Positions 16,908 through 25,201 of a DNA stretch of 64,000 bases are shown in pieces. Where the stretch lies: contig JAFGHX010000401.1 of the NCBI GenBank assembly GCA_016929905.1, positions 1 to 64,000 on the forward strand, written 5' to 3'. Below the pieces are notes generated by a model. The model did not search any database, was not told the origin of the DNA, and saw only the letters and a list, made by a program, of their open reading frames with translations. The DNA comes from Kiritimatiellia bacterium. Lineage in GTDB: Bacteria; Verrucomicrobiota; Kiritimatiellia; JAFGHX01. Positions within the stretch are counted from its first letter, which is position 1; each line of letters opens with the position of its first letter. The position numbers and the translations under genes were made by a program.

Positions 16908-17549
16908 ATGGCCACGACATTTCTCCTTATTCGGCACGGGGAGACCGCCTGGAATCGGGGCAAAATCTTTCGCGGCGCGCACGACGTGCCTCTGAACGAG
17001 AACGGGCGCCGGCAGGCGCGGTTGGTCAGAGACGCGCTTCAAGCGCGCGCGATCGATGCGGCCTACACCAGCCCGCTCTCGCGGGCTGGCGAGACGGCAG
17101 CCATCGTACTGGCGCCGCACGGCGTGACGCCGGGCATATGCGAGGGGCTTCTGGACTTCGACTACGGCGACTGGACCGGCAAAGAAGACGGCGAGGTGGC
17201 GCGGCGCTGGCCCGCCGAACACGCGGCCTGGACCGCGAAGCCGCACACGCTGCGTGTGCCGGGCGGCGATACGCTGCAGGCGGTGTTCGACCGGGCGTAC
17301 GGCGCGATGGAGGCGGCGGCGCGGACCCATACCGGCCAGACGGTCGCGCTGTTCGCGCACCGCGTCGTCAACAAGCTGCTGGTACTCGGCGCGCTGGGTC
17401 TCGGGCTGGACCGCTTTCCGTTCATCATTCAGGGCAACTGCTGCATCAACGAGTTCGTGCGGACCGGGCGCGGATACGAGGTGCACGCCCTCAACAACAC
17501 CGCGCACCTGCAAGGCCCGGACGTCGAGTTGATCGCGGCCGATTTCTAA
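16908..17549 (+). CDS. Histidine phosphatase / phosphoglycerate mutase-like
   Basis: 213 residues. The catalytic RHGE motif is at once after the start (LLIRHGETAWN; nucleophilic His9). Also present are SPLSRAGETA near residue 58 and the second histidine in VALFAHRVVNKLL. CobC, GpmB and broad-specificity phosphatases share this pattern. No further motif separates them, so the substrate (phosphosugar, cobalamin intermediate or other) is open. It has no ribosome site and a promoter abutting the ATG. Confidence 0.82.
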   Translation: MATTFLLIRHGETAWNRGKIFRGAHDVPLNENGRRQARLVRDALQARAIDAAYTSPLSRAGETAAIVLAPHGVTPGICEGLLDFDYGDWTGKEDGEVARRWPAEHAAWTAKPHTLRVPGGDTLQAVFDRAYGAMEAAARTHTGQTVALFAHRVVNKLLVLGALGLGLDRFPFIIQGNCCINEFVRTGRGYEVHALNNTAHLQGPDVELIAADF

Positions 17550-17619
17550 GCGGCCGGCGAGAATCCCCCGCGCGCGCACGCTTCCGCGTTGGGTGGCGCC
17601 GGCGCTGCGCCACGCGGCC

Positions 17620-17649
17620 TTGTACACGGGCGACGGTTCGCGCTATGAT
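17620..17649 (+). promoter_or_regulatory. Sigma-70-type promoter of the 17.7 kb acetyltransferase
   Basis: -35 TTGTAC (17620-17625), 18-base spacer, -10 TATGAT (17644-17649). The leader would be about 38 bases and contain GGAG before the start. Confidence 0.65.
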
Positions 17650-17693
17650 GGTGAAGTCCCCGCTTTGCGGGAGAAGCCCGGAGATCCGCATTG

Positions 17694-18773
17694 GTGAATG
17701 AGCCCGTCCAGGCGACCGTTGACGACTTGCCCGAAATCACGGCGTTGTGCACCGAGGTCTTCCGCCGCAACGCGCCGCCGGAGCACGCCATGGACAGGGA
17801 TTTCCCGCGTGTGTTCTCCGAAGACAATCTGGCCCAGCTCTGGGTGATCCGGGCGGGCGACAAGATTGCCGCGCACATTGCAGGGCTCATTCGCACGGTC
17901 AACGTGTACGGGGCGTCGGTGCCGGTTGGCAGCATCGGTGCGGTGTGCACGCGCGAGGCGTGCCGCGGGCAGGGGTTGGCGACGCGGCTGCTGCACCGGA
18001 TGATGGCGCATATCGTCCAGCATGGCGGCGTCCTCATGTTCGTCTCGGGCGGCCGCGGCATGTATCGACGGGCCGGCTGCTGCGGACTGGGCCTGATTCA
18101 CCGCTGTCGCGTCCCGCCCCAGGACCACGACGAGGTGCCCGTGGCGGAGTGCGGGGCGGACGAGCTGGGCGTCGTCCTGAGCTTGTCGCAGGCCGAGCCG
18201 GTCCGATTCGTTCGCGCCGAGGCGGATCTGCGCGCCGCGCTGGAGACCGGCATGGCGGCGAATCGTTCGTGGCGAACCTGGCTGCTGGGCGAACACGAGG
18301 AAGCCTATATCGTCGGGCACCGGCGCGAGGACACCTTGGTCGTTGAGGAGTTTGGCGGCGAGCGGCACATCGTGGCGCACGGCGTGCAGCGGCTGATGGC
18401 GCAATACGAAGCCGCGCACGGCGTGATCGGCGTCGGCCACTGGGACGTGGCGTTGCGCGGGCAGCTCGCCGGCTGTCATGTCGAGGACGTGCACATACCC
18501 GGCACGATCAAGATTCTCCAGCCCGAGCATCTCCTGCGCAAGTTGGAGCCGTATCTCGAGGAACGCATGGGGCGGCCGGCGCCGACGAGCTGCGTGCGCT
18601 CCCCGATCGGTTGGCATGTCGCGATCGGTGAACGCCAGGCTTTCTTCGAAGCCGAGGAAGACATGGCCAGGTTCCTGCTCGGGGCGCCCGGGTGTTCCCG
18701 CGCCCCCGAATGGGAGGGCGTGCTGCCTGTCCCGCTCCCGGCGCCGACGTTGCCGGACTTGGAGTATGTGTAG
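17694..18773 (+). CDS. Two-domain GNAT acetyltransferase (Eis-like)
   Basis: About 359 residues. The start is chosen as the GTG at 17694 because GGAG lies 9 bases upstream; the adjacent TTG (17691) is equally in frame. The first GNAT domain (residues 1-140) carries the acetyl-CoA loop CTREACRGQGLATRLL near residue 87. A second, degenerate GNAT half and a C-terminal SCP2/PH-like part (AFFEAEEDMARFLLG) follow, as in Eis-type proteins. The substrate is unknown. It stands alone, with its own promoter. Confidence 0.75.
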   Translation: MNEPVQATVDDLPEITALCTEVFRRNAPPEHAMDRDFPRVFSEDNLAQLWVIRAGDKIAAHIAGLIRTVNVYGASVPVGSIGAVCTREACRGQGLATRLLHRMMAHIVQHGGVLMFVSGGRGMYRRAGCCGLGLIHRCRVPPQDHDEVPVAECGADELGVVLSLSQAEPVRFVRAEADLRAALETGMAANRSWRTWLLGEHEEAYIVGHRREDTLVVEEFGGERHIVAHGVQRLMAQYEAAHGVIGVGHWDVALRGQLAGCHVEDVHIPGTIKILQPEHLLRKLEPYLEERMGRPAPTSCVRSPIGWHVAIGERQAFFEAEEDMARFLLGAPGCSRAPEWEGVLPVPLPAPTLPDLEYV

Positions 18774-18899
18774 GCGTTCTCCAGCCGCGAGGAAGAGAAG
18801 CCGGCGCGGAAGGCTGGAAGAATGGAAGAGTGGAAGAGTGGAAGCCGGAGCATGGCGTGGCATTCCTGGCCGTGGACTGTCGTCGCATGCGGACGGTGA

Positions 18900-19799
18900 A
18901 TGGAGAGGGAGGGCGAGCTGTTGACTCCGGGTGTCTCACAAGACCGATTTCCGATTCCTGGGCGGCTTTCGCTCGGGGAAGCCGGGCCGCCGCCTGTGCT
19001 CCTGTCCGTCTCCAGCGTGAGCATTTCCGGTCCGTTCGCCGAGAACTGGGGCAAGCATCCGGAAGGCGAGATAGAGATCTTTCACGTGCTGGGGGGCAGG
19101 GGGACCATGACCGTGGAGTCGGACGCGTACCGGCTGGCCCCCGGCAAGACGCTGTTGGTTCTCTCGCGCCAGGCGCACGCGACTCGGCTGGGTGCGCGGG
19201 AGACGATGAGCGGGATCGATATACACCTGAAGGCCGGCGCATGCTATCCGGAATTGGCCCGGATCGATGTGAAGAAGGTGCTCAGTGCCCCGCCGTCCGT
19301 CTCGAAACGCGTGGCCCGCCTGATGCGCGAGATGGCGGCGGAGGCCAAGAGCCTGCGAGTCGGCGCCCAGAACATGGCGGATGCGCTTCTTGCCCAGTTG
19401 CTGGTCGAACTCGTTCGTTGCGCGGGCGGGACCACACCCGCGTCCCCGGCTGAATCGGCGGCCACGAACCAGAACGTGAAACGAATATGCGACGCGTGCC
19501 GCGACCATATCCGGGCGAATTTCCGGAAGCCGCTCTCCCTGGCCGAGGTGGCTTCGGCCATCGCCGTCAGCCCGTTCTATCTCTCGCACGTCTTCTCGCG
19601 CCACACCGGCTCCACCTTCATCGAGCACGTCAACGAGGTCCGCCTGCAGCAGGCCAGAAGCCTCCTGGTTGGAACCGACTTGACCGTCTCTGAAATCGCC
19701 GATCGCGTCGGCTACTCGGACGTCTACTACTTCAGCAAGGTCTTCAAGAAGACGTACGCTTGTCCCCCTACCCAATTCCGCAAACGCTATGCGTCTTGA
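18900..19799 (+). CDS. AraC-family transcriptional regulator
   Basis: 299 residues. The N-terminal cupin-like sensor (about 25-110: EIEIFHVLGGRGTMTV, APGKTLLVLSR) is followed by two C-terminal AraC helix-turn-helix motifs (about 205-299: PLSLAEVASAIAVSPFYLSH and VSEIADRVGYSDVYYFSKVF). It precedes the phosphotriesterase/oxidoreductase cluster on the same strand and is its most likely regulator. Short GGAAGAGT-type direct repeats lie just upstream at about 18818-18850. Confidence 0.9.
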   Translation: MEREGELLTPGVSQDRFPIPGRLSLGEAGPPPVLLSVSSVSISGPFAENWGKHPEGEIEIFHVLGGRGTMTVESDAYRLAPGKTLLVLSRQAHATRLGARETMSGIDIHLKAGACYPELARIDVKKVLSAPPSVSKRVARLMREMAAEAKSLRVGAQNMADALLAQLLVELVRCAGGTTPASPAESAATNQNVKRICDACRDHIRANFRKPLSLAEVASAIAVSPFYLSHVFSRHTGSTFIEHVNEVRLQQARSLLVGTDLTVSEIADRVGYSDVYYFSKVFKKTYACPPTQFRKRYAS

Positions 19800-20265
19800 C
19801 CGCAACCGTGACGTGCGCATTGAACCATCCAGCCAAATGATTCCAGGGCAGAACGATCGCGTCTGTCTTCGTCTTACTCTTTGTCCTACTCTTCGTCTGG
19901 ATTCGTCCTGTGCCGTGTCGGTTTTGGACAAAGACGACGATTCGTTGTGCTCGTGCCGTGCCCGGTAATCGCAAGAAACCGCAAAAGAAGCGCAAGCCTT
20001 TCCATTCCTATTTCTGATCTTCGGGTGACATCCTTCACGCGAAGGATGCAATTGGCGGTGCCGTACCGCGAACTGAGCCATGTGGAGGAGGATGAGGACC
20101 CGGGCCTCACGTTCGAAACGCGGGACCGGGTCGCGAAGCTCATCGACAATACCGGCCTCTCGCTCAAACGCGATGAAAACCGCACGCCGCACGTCGGCCG
20201 GTACGGCCTGGGGCGTTTGACGCCGATCCGTCACCACCTCGGCAACCACGACTGGAGAGCCACAC
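19800..20265. other. Repeat-containing intergenic region with a possible decayed reading frame
   Basis: 466 bases between the AraC gene and the first phosphotriesterase gene. It holds a TTCGTCTTACTC-like direct repeat near 19865-19905 and a GCAAGAAA-type array with 10-11 base spacing at 19969-19998. One plus-strand frame, about 20046-20288, encodes protein-like residues (PYRELSHVEEDEDPGL, RDRVAKLIDNTGLSLKRDE) but has no start signal and overlaps the next gene. I do not recognise it; it may be the remnant of a lost gene. Confidence 0.35.
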
Positions 20266-21303
20266 ATGAGCGCAATCACGGCAGGTGAGAAGGGTAACGT
20301 GATGACGGTGAACGGGCCGGTCGAGCCCGGCGCGCTCGGCCGGGTCTTGATGCACGAGCATTTGCACTGCGACATCTTCGACTGGGGCGCGAAGAAGCTG
20401 CTTTCAGAAGAGAAGCCGATCACAGCGGAACGGCGCGCCTACCTCATGACAGCGGCCGTTCCGTATCTGAAGCCATGCAACGAGCACGACTGTTTCGGGT
20501 TTCTCGAAGTGACCCCGGCCCCGTGGCGCGCGTGGCCCACGTTCTATGCCGAGGCGGCCAAAGCCGCGAACATGCATATCGTTCTGTGCACAGGCTTCTA
20601 CCGCGATGTGGAGCAGGGGACCTATTGGGTCAAGCGCCCGGAGGACAGCATCTGGCCGTTCGTCCGCGAAGCGCCCGTGGACCAACTCGCCGATTTCTGT
20701 ATCAGGGAGATCACGGAGGGCGTTCACGGCACGGAGGTGCGCGCCGGCGCCATCAAACTGGGCAGCAGTCAGCCGGAGATGACGGAGCCGGAGAAGAAAG
20801 CGTTGCGCGCGGGTGCCCGAGCGCAGAAAGCGACCGGCGTACACATCACGACGCATTGCACCAGGATCGGCGCGGAGACCGCGCAGCTTGAGCTGTTCGA
20901 CAAGGAAGGGGTCGATCTGAGCCGTGTGGCCATCGGCCACACGGCCCCGCATCTGATGAATCCGGAATCCCGCAAGACGTGCCTCGAGTGGATGAAGCGC
21001 GGCGCGAATTTCCTGCCGACAAACATGAGCATCAACGAAGGCAACGGCGACCGCTGGCGGCCGCTGGTCGAAGCCATACACGATGTGTTCGATGCGGGAT
21101 ACGGCGACCACATCGCGGGGTTCGGGTTGGACTGGGCGTTCTCCTCGGAGTCCGGCCCGTTCGGGCCGTGTATCGGGCAACCCCCGCCTTTCCTGCACAT
21201 GTACACGCACACGCTCCCGGCCTTTCGAAAAATGGGCCTGACACCGGAAGAAGAAGAGCAGATCATGGCGAAGAGTCCGCAGCGGATTCTGCCGGTGCGA
21301 TGA
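20266..21303 (+). CDS. Phosphotriesterase-family hydrolase 1
   Basis: 345 residues; GGAG 9 bases upstream supports the ATG at 20266. A binuclear-metal amidohydrolase barrel with all expected ligands: HEHLH near residue 28, Lys in AIKLGSS (about 164), His in ITTHCTR (about 192), His in IGHTAPH (about 224) and Asp in FGLDWAF (about 288). Relatives are lactonases, esterases and few true phosphotriesterases, so a lactone or ester is the likelier substrate. A paralog follows directly. Confidence 0.85.
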   Translation: MSAITAGEKGNVMTVNGPVEPGALGRVLMHEHLHCDIFDWGAKKLLSEEKPITAERRAYLMTAAVPYLKPCNEHDCFGFLEVTPAPWRAWPTFYAEAAKAANMHIVLCTGFYRDVEQGTYWVKRPEDSIWPFVREAPVDQLADFCIREITEGVHGTEVRAGAIKLGSSQPEMTEPEKKALRAGARAQKATGVHITTHCTRIGAETAQLELFDKEGVDLSRVAIGHTAPHLMNPESRKTCLEWMKRGANFLPTNMSINEGNGDRWRPLVEAIHDVFDAGYGDHIAGFGLDWAFSSESGPFGPCIGQPPPFLHMYTHTLPAFRKMGLTPEEEEQIMAKSPQRILPVR

Positions 21304-21354
21304 AGAGGAGAGTGGAAGAGTGGAAGGATGGACGCATGGAAGGATGGGGGGCTG

Positions 21355-22407
21355 ATGAGAGCGGAAGACGTCGGCAAGGTGATCACGGCACGGGGGCCGG
21401 TTGAGCCCGAGCAGCTTGGAGCGGTGATGATGCACGAGCATCTGCACAGCGACTGGGCGCAGAAGGCCGAGACGCCGTTCGATATGGCGAAATGGCCCAT
21501 CCTCGAGACGTACGGGGTATGGGCGCTGAGAGAGCTGAAGAAGCACGGTTGCCATGCGTTCGTGGACATGACTCGCGCGCCGGAGCGGGCCGCCCCATGG
21601 GTCTATCAGAAGGTGTCGGAGTTGGCGGGCTTCCACCTCATTTGTGCCACGGGCTTCTATCGCGAGATCAAGCTCGGCGACTACTGGGCCCGTGAACCGG
21701 AGGACCAGATCTGGCCGTTTGTGCGGGAGTCTTCTGTAGAAGAGCTTGAAGAGTACTGCGTGCGGGAGGTCGAAGAGGGCCGCTACGGCACTGACCTGCG
21801 CGCCGGAGTGCTGAAGCTGGGCGCCAGCAGCGCGGAGTTGACGGAGGCCGAGGACAAGGCCGCCCGCGCCGTCGCGAGAGCACACAAGCGTACGGGCGTC
21901 TTCATCAACACACATGTTCAGGGCAAAGGCGCGCAGAAGGCTCAGCTCGATCTGCTCGAATCCGAAGGCGTCGACCCCGCCCGTGTGGTTCTGGGGCACA
22001 CCATGGGGCATTTGGTCAACGAATGGCCCGTGACCCAGGCATGTATGACACGTGGCGCCGCGTTTGCCTTGACCAACCTGCGCATGGACGGGCCGGAAGC
22101 ACAGCGCCGCGCATGGGCGGACGGTATCAAGCGCGCGTTCGACGAAGGCCTGGGCGACCGGGTTACGCTCGGGTTGGATTGGGTTTTCAGCGTTGGGTAC
22201 ACGGAGCTCGCGGCGAATCCGGCTTGGCGTCCGCACCAGGGCGGCTCCGCGTTGCTTGTGCCCTGCACCTTCATGCCGCCACCGCCGTTCGTTTACCTTT
22301 TCACGCACACGATTCCGCGATTCAAGGAGATGGGCATCACCGAGGAGATGCTGAACACGATGCTGGTCGAGAATCCGAAACGGATTCTGCCCGTGAAGAG
22401 GCCGTGA
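21355..22407 (+). CDS. Phosphotriesterase-family hydrolase 2
   Basis: 350 residues from the ATG at 21355 (MRAEDVGKVI), 51 bases after its paralog. The ligands are conserved (HEHLH, VLKLGAS, NTHVQGKG, LGHTMGHL, LGLDWVF). It shares long blocks with the first copy, including PED-x-IWPFVRE and GVD-x2-RVV-x-GHT, so this is a tandem duplication that has diverged. Residues between the barrel strands differ, suggesting related but distinct substrates. The 50 bases before it contain GGAAGAGT/GGAAGGAT direct repeats. Confidence 0.85.
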   Translation: MRAEDVGKVITARGPVEPEQLGAVMMHEHLHSDWAQKAETPFDMAKWPILETYGVWALRELKKHGCHAFVDMTRAPERAAPWVYQKVSELAGFHLICATGFYREIKLGDYWAREPEDQIWPFVRESSVEELEEYCVREVEEGRYGTDLRAGVLKLGASSAELTEAEDKAARAVARAHKRTGVFINTHVQGKGAQKAQLDLLESEGVDPARVVLGHTMGHLVNEWPVTQACMTRGAAFALTNLRMDGPEAQRRAWADGIKRAFDEGLGDRVTLGLDWVFSVGYTELAANPAWRPHQGGSALLVPCTFMPPPPFVYLFTHTIPRFKEMGITEEMLNTMLVENPKRILPVKRP

Positions 22408-22434
22408 GACAGCAATGAGTCCACCGCAAGAAGG

Positions 22435-22508
22435 CGGCTCGCGAGGACGCTCGCCCTCCATTGACGCCGCATGTTCTGGGAATGGAGGGCGAGGCTCCCG
22501 ACGAGCCG
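22435..22508. repeat. REP-A hairpin repeat, complete copy
   Basis: The left arm CGGCTCGCGAGGACGCTCGC plus CCTCCA (22435-22460) and the right arm from TGGAGGGCGAGGCTCCCG to CGAGCCG (22483-22508) pair with an internal bulge. Related copies lie at 13076, 16801 and 56507. It is located after the second hydrolase gene. Confidence 0.75.
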
Positions 22509-22569
22509 GGGAGCACTTAGGGCAAGCTCAGGGATCCCTGCGCTACGGCAATCAGGAGGCAAGCGAAGA

Positions 22570-23019
22570 ATGAGCAAGACATTCGAAATCGTATTCCTGA
22601 AGGACAACCAGGTCTTCACGGCCGAGTTGCTGGAGGAGGCGGCGCCGATCACCTGCGAGCAGTTCTGGAAAGGGATCGAGGAGCCCTGGGAGCAGCCGAT
22701 CCATCATGGCGGCGAGACCGGCCCGGAACTGTGGTGCTTTGTGAAGGAGCCGAGCGAGGAGCTGCCTTACGAGAACTCGACGGTCTTCCCGCTCGGTGGG
22801 GACATCCTGTACTATCACTATCGCCAGCCGCCCACGCGGGACGGCAAGATGGTGTTCGACATCGGGATCTACTACGACAAAGGCTGCAGCAAGCTGAAGC
22901 AGGGCTGGATCCCCGGCAATCTGTTTGCCAGGATAGTCGGCGACCCGAAAGCCTGGCGCCCCGTCGCGGGCCGGCTCTTGATGGGCGAGAAAGAGACGGT
23001 GCGGCTGAGGAGGGCCTGA
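22570..23019 (+). CDS. DUF3830 (cyclophilin-like) protein
   Basis: 149 residues from the ATG at 22570 (MSKTFEIVFL). It has the small cyclophilin-like barrel typical of DUF3830: FTAELLEEAAPITCEQFW near residue 17, then HHGGETGPELWCFV, GDILYYHYR and a C-terminal FARIVGDP. These proteins are usually encoded near hydantoinase, racemase or amidohydrolase genes; a substrate-binding or isomerase role has been suggested but not established. It lies between the hydrolases and the broken amidohydrolase. Confidence 0.75.
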   Translation: MSKTFEIVFLKDNQVFTAELLEEAAPITCEQFWKGIEEPWEQPIHHGGETGPELWCFVKEPSEELPYENSTVFPLGGDILYYHYRQPPTRDGKMVFDIGIYYDKGCSKLKQGWIPGNLFARIVGDPKAWRPVAGRLLMGEKETVRLRRA

Positions 23020-23023
23020 TCCG

Positions 23024-23666
23024 GTGCATGCGACTCCTGCGATGCCCGATCTGGACAGCCTGCGTCTGTTCGACAGCGGCGTGACGTTGGGCCGCGGCGT
23101 CTACTCGCGCTGCCCGCAGTGGGTGACCGCGGAGCCCCTCATCGACACGTTCGGCAGGCAGCGGAAACGACGAAGTGGAAAAGACGAGGGAGGAAGCCAA
23201 CGCTCAACATTCAACGCTCAACGTGGGCGGAACGCCGGGCAAGCCCAGATGCTGCAGCGATTTCTGCCGTTGGAAGTTGGACGTTGAACGTTGAGCCCAA
23301 GTTGCACCCGGTCTGGGTCATCGAGCCGCCCAAAGAGCCGGGACCGGACGCGGCGCGCCGGTTGGTGCAGGACATGCTGGACTGCGGCGTTCGCGTGGCG
23401 CGCCTGCCGATGAAGAAAGCGCCGCCGTTGCCGTGGCTGTGGGACGATCTGTGCACGGCGCTCGAAGAGCGCAGAATTCCCTGCTTTCTGGACTTCGGCG
23501 ATGTGAGCACCCAGGCAGGTCTTACCGACGGCGATGTGAACGGGATCCGCGATATCGCGCTGGCGCATCCCGGCTTGCCGCTCGTTCTCTCCAATATCTT
23601 CGCAAGAAGGCCAGGCAGATGATCGGCGGCGACAATCTGCGGCGCTTGATGGAGAACGTGCGGTGA
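23024..23666 (+). pseudogene. Amidohydrolase (metal-dependent TIM barrel), disrupted
   Basis: The start (GTG 23024 or ATG 23042) reads MPDLDSLRLFDSGVTLGRG like small amidohydrolase-2 enzymes. After about 40 residues it enters heptamer element copy 3 (23150-23297). The reading then resumes as KLHPVWVIEPPKEPGPDAAR and continues to LPLVLSN, where a further deletion and frameshift join the C-terminal KKARQMIGGDNLRRLMENV. Several barrel strands are therefore missing. A GTG at 23663 overlaps its end and begins another 24-residue truncated frame (NEILNVGALPDALRSKAG). The enzyme cannot be functional. Confidence 0.7.
23150..23297. repeat. Heptamer element copy 3, inside an amidohydrolase gene
   Basis: It has the same order as copy 1: GTTCGGCAGGCA, then GACGAAGTGG, CAACGCT/CAACATT heptamers, the block GTGGGCGGAACGCCGGGCAA, a variable centre, and inverted GTTGGAC/GTTGAAC heptamers ending in GAGCCC. 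The flanking protein sequence is discontinuous across it, so coding sequence was lost when, or after, it arrived. Confidence 0.8.
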
Positions 23667-23737
23667 ACGAAATCCTCAACGTCGGCGCGCTGCCCGATGC
23701 GCTGAGAAGCAAGGCCGGCTTGGAGCGGTCGAAGTAG

Positions 23738-24030
23738 GCCGGGCGAGCCCCCGCGGCCCCTCGCCAGGCGCAGGGCCTGCGTCACGCTCGGGACTCCGCG
23801 GTCACCCTGCTCAGCTACGCGTAAAACGGCTTTCCATTCCCTCACCTTCCCCGCCGCAAGAATCCGCAAGAAAAACGCAAGCGACTCCATGGTTGACGCA
23901 TGGGGCAGGGGTGTAGGCTAGGGGGTAGTGGATGAGGTGTCAGGTCTCAGCTGTCGGGAATCATCCTTCCCTGACATCTGAGCGCTCGACCGACTGGCTG
24001 CGCGCTGCGCGAAGCTCGGAGGCGAACCGC
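23738..24030. other. Intergenic region with phased GCAAGAA repeats and a hairpin
   Basis: No gene. 23854-23888 has CCGCAAGAATCCGCAAG-type units spaced about 10-11 bases, like those at 19969. At about 23950-23985 an imperfect hairpin pairs TCAGCTGTCGGGAA with TTCCCTGACATCTGA. GGAGG at 24017-24021 serves the next start. Confidence 0.45.
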
Positions 24031-25077
24031 ATGAAGAAGGACATCGGCGTAGGAGTCATCGGGGTGGGCATGGGCGAGAACATGCTCGCGTTGAATACGA
24101 ACCCGCATTCGCGAATGGAGGTCCGGGCCGTGTGCTCGGGCACACGGAAACGCGTTGACGAGATCGCGGCAGGCTACGGGATCGCGTTCGCGACCACAGA
24201 TTACCGCGCGTTGATACGGCGGAAGGATATCGACGTGGTCGGCATCTACTCTCCGGACCATCTGCACTATGAGCACGCGGCTTATGCGCTGCGGCACGGC
24301 AAACAGGTGGTTCTGACCAAGCCGATGGTCACGTCGCTGGAACAGGCGAAGAAGCTGGTCAAGCTTGTGGATAAGACGGGAAAGCTCTTGCTCGTGGGCC
24401 AGACCATGCGGTTCGACACGGAGTTCCTGACCCTCAAGAAATGGCAGGCGGACGGGGATCTGGGCACGATCAATTTTGCCGATGCCCACTACATTCACGA
24501 CATGCGCCCGATCGGCGCGTTCACGCCGTGGCGGATCGCAGCGCCGCAGGACTGGATGTACGGCGGCGCCTGTCACCCGATCGACGCGCTCCGGTGGTTC
24601 GTGGGCGACGTCGAGGAAGTTCACTGCTATGCGCAGAAGAGCGGGATGGTGGACGGCTATCCGCTGGCCGACGACTATCTGCTGAACCTGCGCTTCAAGA
24701 ACGGAGGGATCGGCCGCGTTCTGGCCGCCTACGGGCTCGTGCATCCGCCGATTCCCATGATGGAGATCCGGCTGTTCGGCACCCAGGCAAGCGTACGGGC
24801 CGATTACACCGACATGCAGGGCGGCGCGATCGAGGCGGTGTTCGACAAGACGCCGGGACATCGGCCGTTTCGAGCGCAGGTCGATCCGGTCCATACAGGC
24901 GCTTACGGCCACGGCGAGGGTGTCGACAAGTACATGGCGCATTTTGAGGAGTGTCTGCTGAAGAACAAACCGCCGAACCCGGACGTACGCGACGGCGCGA
25001 AATCCATCGCCGTCGGTGCGGCGGCGTGGCAATCGGCCGAGACCGGGAAGCCGGTGAGAGTGTTCAATGAGTTTTGA
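24031..25077 (+). CDS. Gfo/Idh/MocA-family oxidoreductase
   Basis: 348 residues from the ATG at 24031 after GGAGG. The Rossmann loop is VGVIGVGMGENMLA. The usual EKP is TKP here (VVLTKPMVTSLEQAKK, near residue 94), so the catalytic lysine is kept. The C-terminal half contains YGGACHPIDALRWF with the histidine commonly placed at the active site. It is part of the rightward cluster with the hydrolases, the cupin and the aminotransferase, consistent with oxidation of a sugar-like intermediate before transamination. Confidence 0.87.
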   Translation: MKKDIGVGVIGVGMGENMLALNTNPHSRMEVRAVCSGTRKRVDEIAAGYGIAFATTDYRALIRRKDIDVVGIYSPDHLHYEHAAYALRHGKQVVLTKPMVTSLEQAKKLVKLVDKTGKLLLVGQTMRFDTEFLTLKKWQADGDLGTINFADAHYIHDMRPIGAFTPWRIAAPQDWMYGGACHPIDALRWFVGDVEEVHCYAQKSGMVDGYPLADDYLLNLRFKNGGIGRVLAAYGLVHPPIPMMEIRLFGTQASVRADYTDMQGGAIEAVFDKTPGHRPFRAQVDPVHTGAYGHGEGVDKYMAHFEECLLKNKPPNPDVRDGAKSIAVGAAAWQSAETGKPVRVFNEF

Positions 25078-25201
25078 TGCCGCCCTATGGCGGGAGCACA
25101 GCACTTCTCCGGTCTGCCGGGCCGAAGCGCCCGGGCGGAAGCCGGAGGCGCTCCGGCCGATGAGCACGTCTGGAGACGTGCTCGACAAAGGAGGCGCGTT
25201 C

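Noticed and set aside
19881..20288. A 135-codon open frame as a genuine gene
   Set aside because: Its first third is repeat-derived, it has no ribosome site and it overlaps the hydrolase start; only the central part looks protein-like, so it is listed only as a possible remnant.
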